Assembly: GCA_900455085.1 (NCBI GenBank)
Contig: UGTZ01000001.1
Span: 1,952,501-2,016,500 of the forward strand
Direction: 5' to 3'
DNA from: Providencia rettgeri
GTDB taxonomy: Bacteria; Pseudomonadota; Gammaproteobacteria; Enterobacterales; Enterobacteriaceae
DNA: 64,000 nucleotides
The position numbers and the translations under genes were made by a program. The notes under the pieces are model-generated. The model was not told the origin of the DNA and did not search any database. It saw nothing but the letters and a program-made list of their open reading frames with translations. Positions 46,198-55,768 of the stretch are shown piece after piece (position 1 is the first letter of the stretch; each line of letters opens with the position of its first letter).

Positions 46198-46797
46198 CTA
46201 TTGAAATAATACAGAAACGCCACTAAGCGCCAGTAAAACACCCATGACTAAATTAAAGCGTTTTAATGTCTTAGGTTGTTTTAGCTTTTCTCTTAATTTA
46301 CTGCCAAACATCGCCCAAATAGCAACACATGGCCAGTTGATGGCCGCAAATATAACGGCAACCTGTACCATTGATAAATAGGGGGCGTTTATATTGGTAT
46401 ACATCGCTATTCCTGAAATAGCCATCATCCATGCTTTAGGGTTTATCCATTGAAATAATGCTGCTTCTAAGAAAGTTAGCGGCTTAATTTCCTGGTTATT
46501 TGATTGTGCAACTGAATGGCTAATAGTCGTTTTCCATGCAAGCCAGAACAAATAAATAATTCCAAAATATTTTAATACTGAATAAGTTATAGGGGATGAT
46601 TGGAACAATGCCCCGACTCCTAGCCCGACAGCAAACAGCATAATAAGAAAACCAATTGATACCCCAAATGAATGCGGTAATGTCTTGCTAAATCCAAAAT
46701 TAATGCCTGAAGCAAGTAACATAATATTATTTGGACCTGGCGTTATGGATGTCACAAAGGAAAACAATGATAAAGCTAAAAGTGTTTCTAAGTTCAT
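46198..46797 (-). CDS. LysE-family amino acid exporter
   Basis: The 199-residue protein with about six membrane helices starts with the LysE/RhtB signature: SFVTSITPGPNNIMLLASG. It continues GFSKTLPHSFGVSIGFL and the typical WINPKAWMM. Family members export amino acids or derivatives; the substrate is unassigned. It is monocistronic. Confidence 0.85.
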   Translation of the reverse strand: MNLETLLALSLFSFVTSITPGPNNIMLLASGINFGFSKTLPHSFGVSIGFLIMLFAVGLGVGALFQSSPITYSVLKYFGIIYLFWLAWKTTISHSVAQSNNQEIKPLTFLEAALFQWINPKAWMMAISGIAMYTNINAPYLSMVQVAVIFAAINWPCVAIWAMFGSKLREKLKQPKTLKRFNLVMGVLLALSGVSVLFQ

Positions 46798-47126
46798 ATT
46801 GTTATCATCTTTAAAAGGGTAATTAATGCTGCGTGAGAATGATAATAGTGAAGTAAAAACAGTTTAGGGTTGAATTAAAGAATGTGCTTTATCTTTGCGT
46901 GCTTACGGGCACGTAAGGATCATAATATGAGTATGTAATTGGAGAAATAAAATATATAAAAAATAAATAAGTTAGTTATTAATAAGGGGGGTTAATTGGC
47001 AATTAGCGGTTTTCATCAATAGGGAGGAGAGTCTTGTCATATTATACTGAGAATATTATTTTTAATAAAAGACCCATAATTAATGAGCCCTTACACAAAA
47101 TACAAATTTAACATTAAAGGTATTGA
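46798..47126. other. Intergenic region upstream of the LysE gene
   Basis: 329 bp, AT-rich, holding the promoter of the LysE-family gene and the trailer of roxA. No hairpin strong enough to call and no small gene was seen. Confidence 0.35.
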
Positions 47127-48251
47127 TTAATCATCAAAATACCAATAACCATTATTGACGAGTGCGGTAAGCAGTGCGATAAAATTAACGTCATCAATGG
47201 CATCAGCTAAAATTTGGCTATTAACGGCATCATAACGACATAAGCTATCAGCAGCCTCATAACACTCGGTTTCTAAGCATTCTCCATTAACAAAAAATTG
47301 GTCGCCAACGCGCAATGCTCTGAGACCATTTAATTTGTATAAGGTTTCTTGCTGAGTTTTCAGTAAATCATAAATTTCTTCTTGCTCATAAGGTGGTTCA
47401 GGTGGAGCAATGTCTAATTCATGACGTGATTGTGAGATAAACTCACCTAGCCATTTACGAAATAGCTCAGGGTCATTAATCAGTGATTCCATCATTTCGC
47501 GCAGTTTAATTTGTTCACCTTGCAAGATCTCAGCAGGGTTATCTCGGAATGATAAATCAGGATCGCTATAACGATAACTGCCTAAGTCATTAGAAATTAG
47601 GTGATCGGCAAAACTACTGAGCAGCTCACGAGTATTTGGGGCACGGAAACCAACTGAGTAATTTAATGAAGGCTCAATGGCGTAACCTTCATGTGGAAAC
47701 CCAGGTGGAATATATAAAATATCGCCGGGTTCCATTTCTTCGTCGATGATGGCGTCAAAAGGTTGAACTTGTAGTAAGTCAGGGTGCGGGCAATGTTGTT
47801 TCATTGGGATTTTTTCACCCACTCGCCAATGACGACGGCCTTCACCTTGAATAATAAACACATCGTATTGGTCTAGGTGAGGACCTACACCACCGCCGGG
47901 GACTGAGTAGGAAATCATTAAGTCGTCCATCCGCCAGTCCGAAAGCACGCGAAATGGTTTCATTAATGCAGAACTTGGATGATGCCAGTGGTCAACTGCT
48001 TGAACTAAAATAGACCAATTCTCTTCGCCAAGGTGGTCATAGCTTTCAAATGGTCCGTGACCAACCTGCCAAACCCCTTCTTTATGGCTAACCAAACGGC
48101 TATCAACCTCATCTTCCATCGCCAAACCTGCAAGTTCATCAGGCGAGATAGGATCAATAAAATTTGCAAACCCTTTTTTGATAAGCAGTGGGCGCTTCTG
48201 CCAGTGACTGTCGAGGAAACTCTGCCAGTCGAGATTTAGTTTGTAATCCAT
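47127..48251 (-). CDS. roxA: 50S L16 arginine 3-hydroxylase RoxA (YcfD)
   Basis: The 374-residue JmjC/cupin 2-oxoglutarate oxygenase (E. coli 373) has the iron-binding HLDQYDVF and a distal His in FPHEGYAI. It shows the family opening LDWQSFLDSHWQKRPLLIKK and a C-terminal winged-helix dimer domain. It hydroxylates an arginine of ribosomal protein L16. It is transcribed in the same direction as phoPQ but 250 bases further on, so probably separately. Confidence 0.94.
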   Translation of the reverse strand: MDYKLNLDWQSFLDSHWQKRPLLIKKGFANFIDPISPDELAGLAMEDEVDSRLVSHKEGVWQVGHGPFESYDHLGEENWSILVQAVDHWHHPSSALMKPFRVLSDWRMDDLMISYSVPGGGVGPHLDQYDVFIIQGEGRRHWRVGEKIPMKQHCPHPDLLQVQPFDAIIDEEMEPGDILYIPPGFPHEGYAIEPSLNYSVGFRAPNTRELLSSFADHLISNDLGSYRYSDPDLSFRDNPAEILQGEQIKLREMMESLINDPELFRKWLGEFISQSRHELDIAPPEPPYEQEEIYDLLKTQQETLYKLNGLRALRVGDQFFVNGECLETECYEAADSLCRYDAVNSQILADAIDDVNFIALLTALVNNGYWYFDD

Positions 48252-48501
48252 CTTATTGTCCCTTGGAGCTGCTAAGTATTGCTAATCAGTTTATTACAAT
48301 ATACCCGGTCCTAATACCGCAAAATGACCTATATGTGTGTAATGGTATGCTGTTAAATAAACTTTCTGAGAAACGGGTATTAAAGGTTTATCTTGAGAGT
48401 GAACCAAGTACATTACCCTAAATTACTATTTATAAACACTTCATAAATAGTATACCGGAAATGGTTTGTAAAATAGGGGACAAGTGGACGCATATCACAG
48501 A

Positions 48502-49968
48502 TTAACTATCTTCAATCATAGATTGCTGCCTAAATGTGACGGATAAACGAGCACCACCAAGCGGGCTGTCACTAATTGTGATATCTCCCTCGTATTGGTC
48601 GATAATATCCACTGCAATGGACAAACCTAAACCTTGACCGGGGCGAAGGGTGTCTGCACGTTGCCCACGAAGGAAAATCAAACTACGTTTGCTTTCGGGC
48701 ACGCCTGGGCCATCATCATCAACAACCAATGTTAAGCTATCAGTTCCGGCAATAGCACTAACTTCGACGAATTCAAGGCAATATTTACACGCGTTTTCCA
48801 TGATATTCCCCATCACTTCCATAAAGTCATTTGGTTGACCCAGCCAAGTTGTTTCAGGAGAAACATTAACCGTAATAGAAACACCTTTGTGTTGGTAAAC
48901 TTTATGGAGGGCACTCGCAAGGCTGTCTAATATTGATGGAACAGATGAAATTTCGCGCAGCATCATATTTTCATCACCTTGCGTTGATGCGCGGTGCAAA
49001 TAATAACCAACCTGTTGAGATATACGGCCAATTTGTTCGAGCATGATGGGTTCAGCCTGCTCAATATTCATTTGCTTACCTGAACGAAGAAGCCGCAGTG
49101 TTGACTGTAAAACGGCTAAAGGCGTCTTTAAACTGTGTGTTAAATCAGAAAGTGTCGTGCGGTATTTGCTGTAACGTTTACGTTCATTCGTTAATAAAAT
49201 ATTAAGATTACGTACTAGCCCACGAAGCTCATACGGAGGGTTCTCATCCAGTGTATCTCGTTCACCTTTTTCTAGGCTACTTAGTTGTGATACTAATGAT
49301 TTAATTGGCCGTAGGCTCCAATAGGCCGCTAACCATAATAGTGGGATAACTAAGATTAGGTTAGCCAGTAACACATAACCGAACCATTCCCAAACTAAAC
49401 CCGTATTTTGTAAGTCTTGTGGTAGTGTATCAACAACGACAATGGTGAGCGGAGGTAGGTTTTCACTAGCTGCATATTGGTTGACGGACACGGAGTGAGT
49501 AAGCGGTTCGTCGTCGTTATCCATGTCATCTAATTTTGTATTGAATTCGGGGTTGTCATCTAGGAGTTGACGAGTTTCGCGAATGTCTGTATCAATTTCA
49601 TATAATCCTTCTTTTTTAAGCCAGTCATTACGGATCAGCCGTTCAACGCTAGGTACATCACGTTGGCGCCATAACACGAGCCCTTGCTCATCATAAATAA
49701 TGACCAAAGTCGGGTTGTTTAACGTGAAATTTGGGGGGACGCGAATGTCAATTTTATGGTTTTGCCATTGAGCTAGGCTATAAATTAAGTTACTTTGGCT
49801 ACGTAATAGGGTGTAAGTGGTTTTATCGAAACTAATCAAATACCCCAAAATCGCGACGATGCCGTAGGATAAGGTGAGTGCCAAGATCACCGCGGATGTT
49901 GCACAGAGAAAACGTGCTCGTAGCGAAAGGGGTTTGAACTTAAATTTACGTAGCTTCATATTAGCCAT
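48502..49968 (-). CDS. phoQ: Sensor kinase PhoQ
   Basis: PhoQ senses low Mg2+, acid pH and cationic peptides. It has 488 residues (E. coli 486): two membrane helices (about residues 16-38 and 190-212) around a PAS-like sensor with the acidic patch DDMDNDDEPLTHSVSV, then HAMP, the phospho-accepting His in LSDLTHSLKTPLAVL, and the ATPase motifs NIMENACKYC and DDDGPGVPESKRSLIF. It overlaps phoP by 8 bases. Confidence 0.97.
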   Translation of the reverse strand: MANMKLRKFKFKPLSLRARFLCATSAVILALTLSYGIVAILGYLISFDKTTYTLLRSQSNLIYSLAQWQNHKIDIRVPPNFTLNNPTLVIIYDEQGLVLWRQRDVPSVERLIRNDWLKKEGLYEIDTDIRETRQLLDDNPEFNTKLDDMDNDDEPLTHSVSVNQYAASENLPPLTIVVVDTLPQDLQNTGLVWEWFGYVLLANLILVIPLLWLAAYWSLRPIKSLVSQLSSLEKGERDTLDENPPYELRGLVRNLNILLTNERKRYSKYRTTLSDLTHSLKTPLAVLQSTLRLLRSGKQMNIEQAEPIMLEQIGRISQQVGYYLHRASTQGDENMMLREISSVPSILDSLASALHKVYQHKGVSITVNVSPETTWLGQPNDFMEVMGNIMENACKYCLEFVEVSAIAGTDSLTLVVDDDGPGVPESKRSLIFLRGQRADTLRPGQGLGLSIAVDIIDQYEGDITISDSPLGGARLSVTFRQQSMIEDS

Positions 49969-50635
49969 TCACATCAAAACGGTAGCCTTGACCACGTACT
50001 GTGACAATTACATCATCACTATGAAATTGTTGGATTTTTTTGCGTAAACGACCCATTAAAACATCAATGGTATGACTTTCTCTGAGCTCGGCATCTGGAT
50101 AAAGCTGGCGCATTAACGAGTCTTTGCTAACCACTTTCCCATTGTTGCGTAGTAGCGTTTCAATGATAGTGTATTCAAAAGCGGTTAATTTGACGGTTTC
50201 GCCATTAACGGTAAATTCTTTGCGTGATAGGTCAATCACGAAATTGCCTAATTCGAGTACTTGTGAAGCAAGACCACTATTTCTGCGCATCAAAGCTTGC
50301 ATACGGGCGACCAGTTCTTCTAACTGGAAAGGTTTAGTCACGTAGTCATCAGCACCACTGTTTAGCGCTTGTACTTTTTCTTGCCAACTTTCCCGAGCAG
50401 TTAATACTAATAGTGGAATATTGACGTGCTCGCTACGCCAGCGTTTGATCATAGAAAGCCCGTCTTCATCAGGTAAGCCCAAATCAACAACTGCGATATC
50501 TGGACAGCTTTCGTGCAAAAAGTAATCAGCTTCTTTTGCGTCTTCAGCTGAATCAACCTGATGGCCAAGCTCTTTAAGCTGGACGGTTAAATGGTGACGA
50601 AGTAACGCATTGTCTTCGACAATAAGAATACGCAT
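49961..50635 (-). CDS. phoP: Response regulator PhoP
   Basis: The 224-residue OmpR-family regulator has the phosphorylation site Asp51 in VVDLGLPDEDG, Thr in VLTARES, Lys in YVTKPFQ, and a C-terminal winged helix (ESHTIDVLMGRLRKKI). It controls Mg2+ transport and lipid A modification genes. It is the first gene of phoPQ. No clear PhoP direct repeat was found upstream. Confidence 0.97.
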   Translation of the reverse strand: MRILIVEDNALLRHHLTVQLKELGHQVDSAEDAKEADYFLHESCPDIAVVDLGLPDEDGLSMIKRWRSEHVNIPLLVLTARESWQEKVQALNSGADDYVTKPFQLEELVARMQALMRRNSGLASQVLELGNFVIDLSRKEFTVNGETVKLTAFEYTIIETLLRNNGKVVSKDSLMRQLYPDAELRESHTIDVLMGRLRKKIQQFHSDDVIVTVRGQGYRFDVNG

Positions 50636-50832
50636 CGGAAACCCTCATATTGAAAAGAGATAGCTACAACTTATCAGATAGTAGCACTAGATACGCTATG
50701 GTAAAAAGAGTTCTGAATAACGACAAGGGATTAAGTAAATATAAATCAAACGAAGCGGAAATATAATTTATCTATATTTAGCTTTAAATAGCTTAGTATG
50801 ATAGATAGAGCAGGGAATTCAAAATGATAATT

Positions 50833-50862
50833 AAAAAAGGCGACTTATAAGCCGCCTTTTTT
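50833..50862 (-). terminator. Terminator of purB
   Basis: AAAAAAGGCG (50833-50842) pairs with CGCCTTTTTT (50853-50862). On the minus strand it ends in a T run 13 bases after the purB stop. Confidence 0.85.
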
Positions 50863-50875
50863 GAAAACATGGAAG

Positions 50876-52246
50876 CTATTTTAGCTCGTCGATAAAAGTG
50901 ACAGCGTAACCAATGTAGTTAGCTGGCGTCATTTCTTTCAAACGTGCTTTTTCGTGCTCTGGCAGGTCTAAACTATCAATAAATTGTTTCATACCTTCAG
51001 CGGTAACACGTTTACCGCGGGTCAATTCTTTGAGCTTTTCATACGGTTTTTCAATACCATAACGGCGCATTACAGTTTGAATTGGCTCAGCCAATACTTC
51101 CCAGTTTTGGTCTAATTCATCCAGTAAATGTTGTTCATTCACTTCTAATTTATTCAAACCTTTCATGGTTGATTGATAAGCAATCAATGCATAACCTAAG
51201 CCGACACCGAGATTACGTAATACTGTCGAGTCAGTTAAGTCGCGCTGCCAGCGAGAAACAGGGAGTTTGCTAGCTAAATGACCTAAGACGGCATTGGCTA
51301 AGCCTAAATTACCTTCAGAGTTTTCGAAATCAATCGGGTTGACTTTGTGTGGCATGGTAGAGGAACCAATTTCACCTGCGATTGTTTTTTGTTTGAAGTG
51401 ATTTAATGCGATGTAGCCCCAAATATCACGGTCGAAGTCTAACACGATAGTGTTAAAGCGAGCGACGCAATCGAATAGCTCAGCAATATAGTCATGAGGT
51501 TCAATTTGCGTAGTGAATGGGTTCCATTGAATGCCTAAAGAGGTAACGAAGGTTTCGCTGAATTCGTGCCAGTTAACTTCAGGATAAGCGACCATATGTG
51601 CATTATAGTTACCGACTGCGCCATTGATTTTACCCAGAATTTCAACTTGTTGTAGCTGGCGGAATTGGCGCTCTAAACGATAAGCAACGTTCGCAAACTC
51701 TTTACCAATGGTGGACGGGGTTGCAGGTTGACCGTGAGTACGTGAAAGTAACGGTAAATTGCGGTACTCATGAGCCATTGTTTTGATTTTATCAATGATT
51801 TGACGCCATTGTGGCAGCAAGACTTCTTCACGAGCGGTTTTCAGCATTAATGCGTGAGAGAGGTTATTGATATCTTCTGAAGTACAAGCAAAGTGAATAA
51901 ATTCAGAAACTGCATGAAGAGCAGGGATGTCCGCTACCTTTTCTTTTAGAAAGTATTCTACAGCTTTCACATCATGGTTAGTTGTGCGTTCAATTTCTTT
52001 GATACGCATTGCGTCTTTTTCACAGAAGTTCGCGACAATTTCATCCAAGTAAGCGATTGCGTCAGGGGCAAATGCAGGAACTTCTTTGACTTGAGCGGTT
52101 GCAGCCAGTTTTTGTAGCCAGCGAACTTCAACTTGTACGCGAAATTTCAGTAAACCAAACTCACTAAAAATAGTGCGTAACGTGCTGACTTTATCACCGT
52201 AACGGCCGTCAATCGGGGATACAGCGGTCAGTGAGGATAATTCCAT
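50876..52246 (-). CDS. purB: Adenylosuccinate lyase
   Basis: PurB acts twice in purine synthesis, cleaving SAICAR and adenylosuccinate. It has 456 residues starting MELSSLTAVSPIDGRYGDK, like E. coli. A TTG at 52255 would add three residues and is not needed. It has the fumarase-superfamily signature GSSTMPHKVNP, FACTSEDINNLSH and RTHGQPATPSTIG. It lies 17 bases after hflD in the mnmA-hflD-purB operon. Confidence 0.97.
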   Translation of the reverse strand: MELSSLTAVSPIDGRYGDKVSTLRTIFSEFGLLKFRVQVEVRWLQKLAATAQVKEVPAFAPDAIAYLDEIVANFCEKDAMRIKEIERTTNHDVKAVEYFLKEKVADIPALHAVSEFIHFACTSEDINNLSHALMLKTAREEVLLPQWRQIIDKIKTMAHEYRNLPLLSRTHGQPATPSTIGKEFANVAYRLERQFRQLQQVEILGKINGAVGNYNAHMVAYPEVNWHEFSETFVTSLGIQWNPFTTQIEPHDYIAELFDCVARFNTIVLDFDRDIWGYIALNHFKQKTIAGEIGSSTMPHKVNPIDFENSEGNLGLANAVLGHLASKLPVSRWQRDLTDSTVLRNLGVGLGYALIAYQSTMKGLNKLEVNEQHLLDELDQNWEVLAEPIQTVMRRYGIEKPYEKLKELTRGKRVTAEGMKQFIDSLDLPEHEKARLKEMTPANYIGYAVTFIDELK

Positions 52247-52263
52247 TGGTAGCAACTCCAGAT

Positions 52264-52890
52264 TTAAAGGTGAGACAAAATATCTTTCGCCTGATTAGCC
52301 AGACGATTGCGAGAGAACATGAGTTGAATGCGACTTCCACCAACTTGTTGCCAAAGCACTGCGCAACGAATGCCAGCGAGCAAGGTGGCTCTAACTTTTG
52401 CTTGAACGAGTGTGTTTTTTAGGATGTCAGGGGAACCAGTGACCTGAATTCGCGGTCCAGCTGGGCTGACTACATCTACATAAATACCCGCAAGTGCGTT
52501 AAACACGCCTTCAGAAAGTGGTTCAAAATAACCCGCTTGGCGTTCAAATTGCTCAATACGTTGGCCCAGCTGGTTCATCGCTTCTTGGTTTTTATTGAGG
52601 CGACGTTCAAGCGTCATAATGCTTAACATATATCGCGTCATTTCAGCCGATAAACCACTGTTACCGCCAGTCAGCATACCTAACATGGCACTGAGGCCCG
52701 TCTTTAAATTTTCGGCATCATTACCAAATACATCCAAAGTGGATTTTGGATTCATATTGGTGAGGCTATTGACCATGGTTTCAGTGTCTTTCTCAAGACA
52801 AACACCTTCATGTGCGAGTTTTTGAACCATCGCGCTTGCTTGGCAGATACCCGCTAAAGCAAGCGTAATGTCATAATAGTTTTTTGCCAC
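52264..52890 (-). CDS. hflD: High-frequency lysogenisation protein HflD
   Basis: The 208-residue helical, membrane-peripheral protein (E. coli 213) has ITLALAGICQASAMVQKLAH at the start and the family ending RIQLMFSRNRLANQAKDILS. In E. coli HflD binds phage lambda CII and affects lysogeny. It lies between mnmA and purB. Its presence near a prophage with a CII-family gene is coincidental as far as can be seen. Confidence 0.93.
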   Translation of the reverse strand: MAKNYYDITLALAGICQASAMVQKLAHEGVCLEKDTETMVNSLTNMNPKSTLDVFGNDAENLKTGLSAMLGMLTGGNSGLSAEMTRYMLSIMTLERRLNKNQEAMNQLGQRIEQFERQAGYFEPLSEGVFNALAGIYVDVVSPAGPRIQVTGSPDILKNTLVQAKVRATLLAGIRCAVLWQQVGGSRIQLMFSRNRLANQAKDILSHL

Positions 52891-52892
52891 AT

Positions 52893-54014
52893 TTACTCCT
52901 GAATACGGGCTTCAATAATACCGCCACCGAGACAAACTTCATCGATATAAAATACAGCGGATTGACCTGGAGTGACAGCCGCGACTGGGTAGTCAAAAGT
53001 AACTTCAATGCGATCATCACTTAATGGGGTAATCGTACAAGGGATATCTGCTTGACGATAACGTGTTTTTACTACGCAACGTAGTGGCTCAGTCATGGTT
53101 TTCCGGTCAACCCAATGTAATTGCTGAGCAATTAACCCAACAGACATCAAACGAGGGTGTTCATGGCCTTGAGCTACGATAAGAATGTTGTTTTCGACGT
53201 CTTTATCGACAACATACCAAGGTTCTTCGGAGCCCTCTTTTGTACCACCGATACCGAGACCTTTTCGTTGCCCTAAAGTGTGGTACATCAAACCTTCATG
53301 TTGACCAATTGTTTCGCCATCAACAGTGATGATAGGGCCAGGCTGAGCGGGTAAGTAGCGGCCTAAAAAGTCGCGAAACTTACGCTCACCAATGAAACAG
53401 ATCCCCGTGGAGTCTTTTTTCTTTGCAGTAACTAAGCCAATTTCTTCCGCAATACGGCGTACTTCAGGTTTTTCGAGTTCACCAACGGGGAAAAGGCTTT
53501 TAGCTACTTGTTCGTGGCTCAGAGTATATAAAAAATAGCTTTGGTCTTTGTTGTTATCTAAACCACGTAATAATTGGCTTTTACCATTGATATCACGGCG
53601 GCGCACATAGTGACCAGTAGCAATGTAATCTGCGCCTAAATCTTCAGCCGCAAATTCTAAGAAAGCTTTAAACTTGATTTCTTTGTTGCAGAGAATATCT
53701 GGGTTCGGTGTGCGGCCTGCTTTGTATTCAGTTAAGAAATGTTCGAAAACATTGTCCCAATATTCAGCAGCGAAATTAATGGTATGAAGTTCAATACCCA
53801 GTTTGTCACACACAGCTTGTGCATCGGCAAGGTCAGTAGCAGCTGAACAATATTCTGTGTCGTCATCTTCTTCCCAGTTCTTCATAAACAGACCAGCAAC
53901 CTGATACCCTTGTTGCTGTAGCAAGTAAGCGGATACAGAGGAGTCAACACCACCGGACATCCCGACGATGACTTTTTTTTGGCTGTTATCTGACATGGTA
54001 CTATTATTTGACAT
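52893..54014 (-). CDS. mnmA: tRNA 2-thiouridylase MnmA
   Basis: MnmA thiolates U34 of tRNA Lys, Glu and Gln. It has 373 residues with the PP-loop GMSGGVDSSVSAYLL, the catalytic Cys pair (DILCNKEIKF and STGICFIGERKF) and GLMYHTLGQRKGLGIGG. Two possible starts differ by six residues (54014 or 53996). It is first in mnmA-hflD-purB, with 2 bases to hflD. Confidence 0.96.
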   Translation of the reverse strand: MSNNSTMSDNSQKKVIVGMSGGVDSSVSAYLLQQQGYQVAGLFMKNWEEDDDTEYCSAATDLADAQAVCDKLGIELHTINFAAEYWDNVFEHFLTEYKAGRTPNPDILCNKEIKFKAFLEFAAEDLGADYIATGHYVRRRDINGKSQLLRGLDNNKDQSYFLYTLSHEQVAKSLFPVGELEKPEVRRIAEEIGLVTAKKKDSTGICFIGERKFRDFLGRYLPAQPGPIITVDGETIGQHEGLMYHTLGQRKGLGIGGTKEGSEEPWYVVDKDVENNILIVAQGHEHPRLMSVGLIAQQLHWVDRKTMTEPLRCVVKTRYRQADIPCTITPLSDDRIEVTFDYPVAAVTPGQSAVFYIDEVCLGGGIIEARIQE

Positions 54015-54135
54015 GGAAATATCTCACTGCGGAAAAATCAAGCCCCATACTTTAGCATGTTGTTCCCGCATTACACCAGAGTTAGCAGGGAATATTATTG
54101 CTTGGTGAAATCTTCACCAAGCAGAAGTTAAGTAC

Positions 54136-54585
54136 TTAAAGATAATGGTCGCCGTAAGCGGTTAAAATATCGAGAGGATAATGCTTTCCTGTGAGAAAAC
54201 AGCGCAAACTTTCCGCCACTAATGGTGAACGCAGGCAGTTGCTATTTAGAATTTCTTGGGCAGTCAGCCAATGGCATTTGCTAATATCACTGTCTTGTGG
54301 CTGTGTCTCACAAATGGATTCAAGTTCTACGGCAAATAAAAAACGGATAAACTGAGTTTTATCTGGGGCAATCCATTGATGAATTTTAATTAATTGTGTT
54401 GGTGTGGCTTTGATTCCAGTTTCTTCTAGTAATTCACGTTCGGCGGCTTGCAAAATAGTTTCATCAGCTTCTAAATGCCCAGCTGGTTGATTCCAAGTGG
54501 GTTTATCATTTATCCACTCTTCCACGACTAAAAATTTGCCTTGAGCATGCACAACAGTTGCTACAGTCACATTAGGTTTAAACAA
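54136..54585 (-). CDS. nudJ: Nudix phosphatase NudJ
   Basis: The 149-residue protein contains the complete Nudix box (GHLEADETILQAAERELLEE followed by TG). NudJ hydrolyses nucleoside di- and triphosphates and HMP-PP (thiamine precursor). Its start overlaps the rluE stop by 8 bases, so the two genes are co-transcribed. Confidence 0.93.
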   Translation of the reverse strand: MFKPNVTVATVVHAQGKFLVVEEWINDKPTWNQPAGHLEADETILQAAERELLEETGIKATPTQLIKIHQWIAPDKTQFIRFLFAVELESICETQPQDSDISKCHWLTAQEILNSNCLRSPLVAESLRCFLTGKHYPLDILTAYGDHYL

Positions 54586-55234
54586 CAGTTACCTCCTTCC
54601 ATTCGCCAACTGAAAGATTTCCCAAATTAAATTCACCAATTTGATAACGAATTAGCCTAAGCGTTGGAAAACCTATATTTGCCGTCATACGACGGACTTG
54701 CCGATTACGTCCTTCATATAATGTAATTTTTAACCAGCTAGTTGGGATATTTTTGCGTTCCCGTATTGGCGGAGTTCTTTGCCATAGCCATTCAGGTTCG
54801 CCAACTAACTCGATTCCCGCAGGGAGTGTTGGACCATCATTTAATATTAACCCTTGCCGAAATTTTAGTAGTGCATCTTCATCGGGAATACCTTCTACCT
54901 GAGCATAGTATATTTTCCCTGTTTTTTTCTGTGGTTGAGTTAAACGTGCCTGTAGTTTTCCATCATTGGTTAAAATTAATAGCCCTTCACTGTCCCTATC
55001 AAGACGTCCTGCGGCGTATACATCGTTGATTGGAATATATTTTTTTAGTGTGTCGCGACCTTGTTCATCAGTAAATTGAGGAAGAACATCAAAGGGTTTG
55101 TTAAATAAAATGATTTTAGTTGATATTTGCTGTCTTACCGAAACACGCTTAGCGTTATGCTTTAAAGCAGTCGAGGGTGGCGAGTAACGATTTTTCTTCG
55201 GAACTGATTTTTTGTTCGGTCTGTTCATGGTCAT
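54578..55234 (-). CDS. rluE: 23S rRNA pseudouridine(2457) synthase RluE
   Basis: The 218-residue RsuA-family synthase (E. coli 217) has the catalytic Asp in GRLDRDSEGLLILTNDGKL and the family ending LYEGRNRQVRRM. A basic N-terminal tail (about 35 residues) precedes the catalytic domain and there is no S4 domain, as in RluE. Confidence 0.94.
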   Translation of the reverse strand: MTMNRPNKKSVPKKNRYSPPSTALKHNAKRVSVRQQISTKIILFNKPFDVLPQFTDEQGRDTLKKYIPINDVYAAGRLDRDSEGLLILTNDGKLQARLTQPQKKTGKIYYAQVEGIPDEDALLKFRQGLILNDGPTLPAGIELVGEPEWLWQRTPPIRERKNIPTSWLKITLYEGRNRQVRRMTANIGFPTLRLIRYQIGEFNLGNLSVGEWKEVTVV

Positions 55235-55768
55235 TCAATGAGAATTTATTGGTTTTAATTTGCGGCGACTTATTTCATCTAGTGTAGGAGATTTAACGGT
55301 TTGATCCTAGAACGTATTTTTCATGGCGATGTAATATTTAATTAACAACTTTAAAAGCATTTAAATCAATAAAAACAATTTTCCATTTAAAAATAAGTAC
55401 ATATGGATTTGTTTGGATGGTGATAGTGTGAGCAAAACGTATTTTTAATTTGAGTTAACTTGCTAATATTATTTTTTGTGAGGGAAGTATTTTAACAAAA
55501 GTTGTGTCGTTCCCTCAAATGGGTTATTGACAACTTTTCATCGCGGTTTGATTTATTTCTAATAATGGAATGCTTAAATTAATTTATTGATTTAACAGTA
55601 TTTATAAATAGATATTCGATTAACTTACAAGGTAAAACAGTACGTTAAATGCGATCGGCATTGAAGCTTAGATGAGTAATCATTGGCGTTCGACGCAGAT
55701 TGAAGTAGTATTGACACGTCTCTTACAAAAAATTAACAAGCAAAATACGCAAGTGAAAGGAGAGGTTA
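55235..55768. promoter_or_regulatory. Divergent rluE/icd region with candidate icd promoter
   Basis: 534 bp without a gene. A TTGACA (55711-55716), 17-bp spacer and TAACAA (55734-55739) form a plausible icd promoter about 23 bases upstream of the start, followed by the ribosome-binding site GAAAGGAGAGG. A second TTGACA at 55527-55532 might be an upstream promoter. In E. coli icd is controlled by ArcA and Cra, but I could not assign sites. Confidence 0.45.
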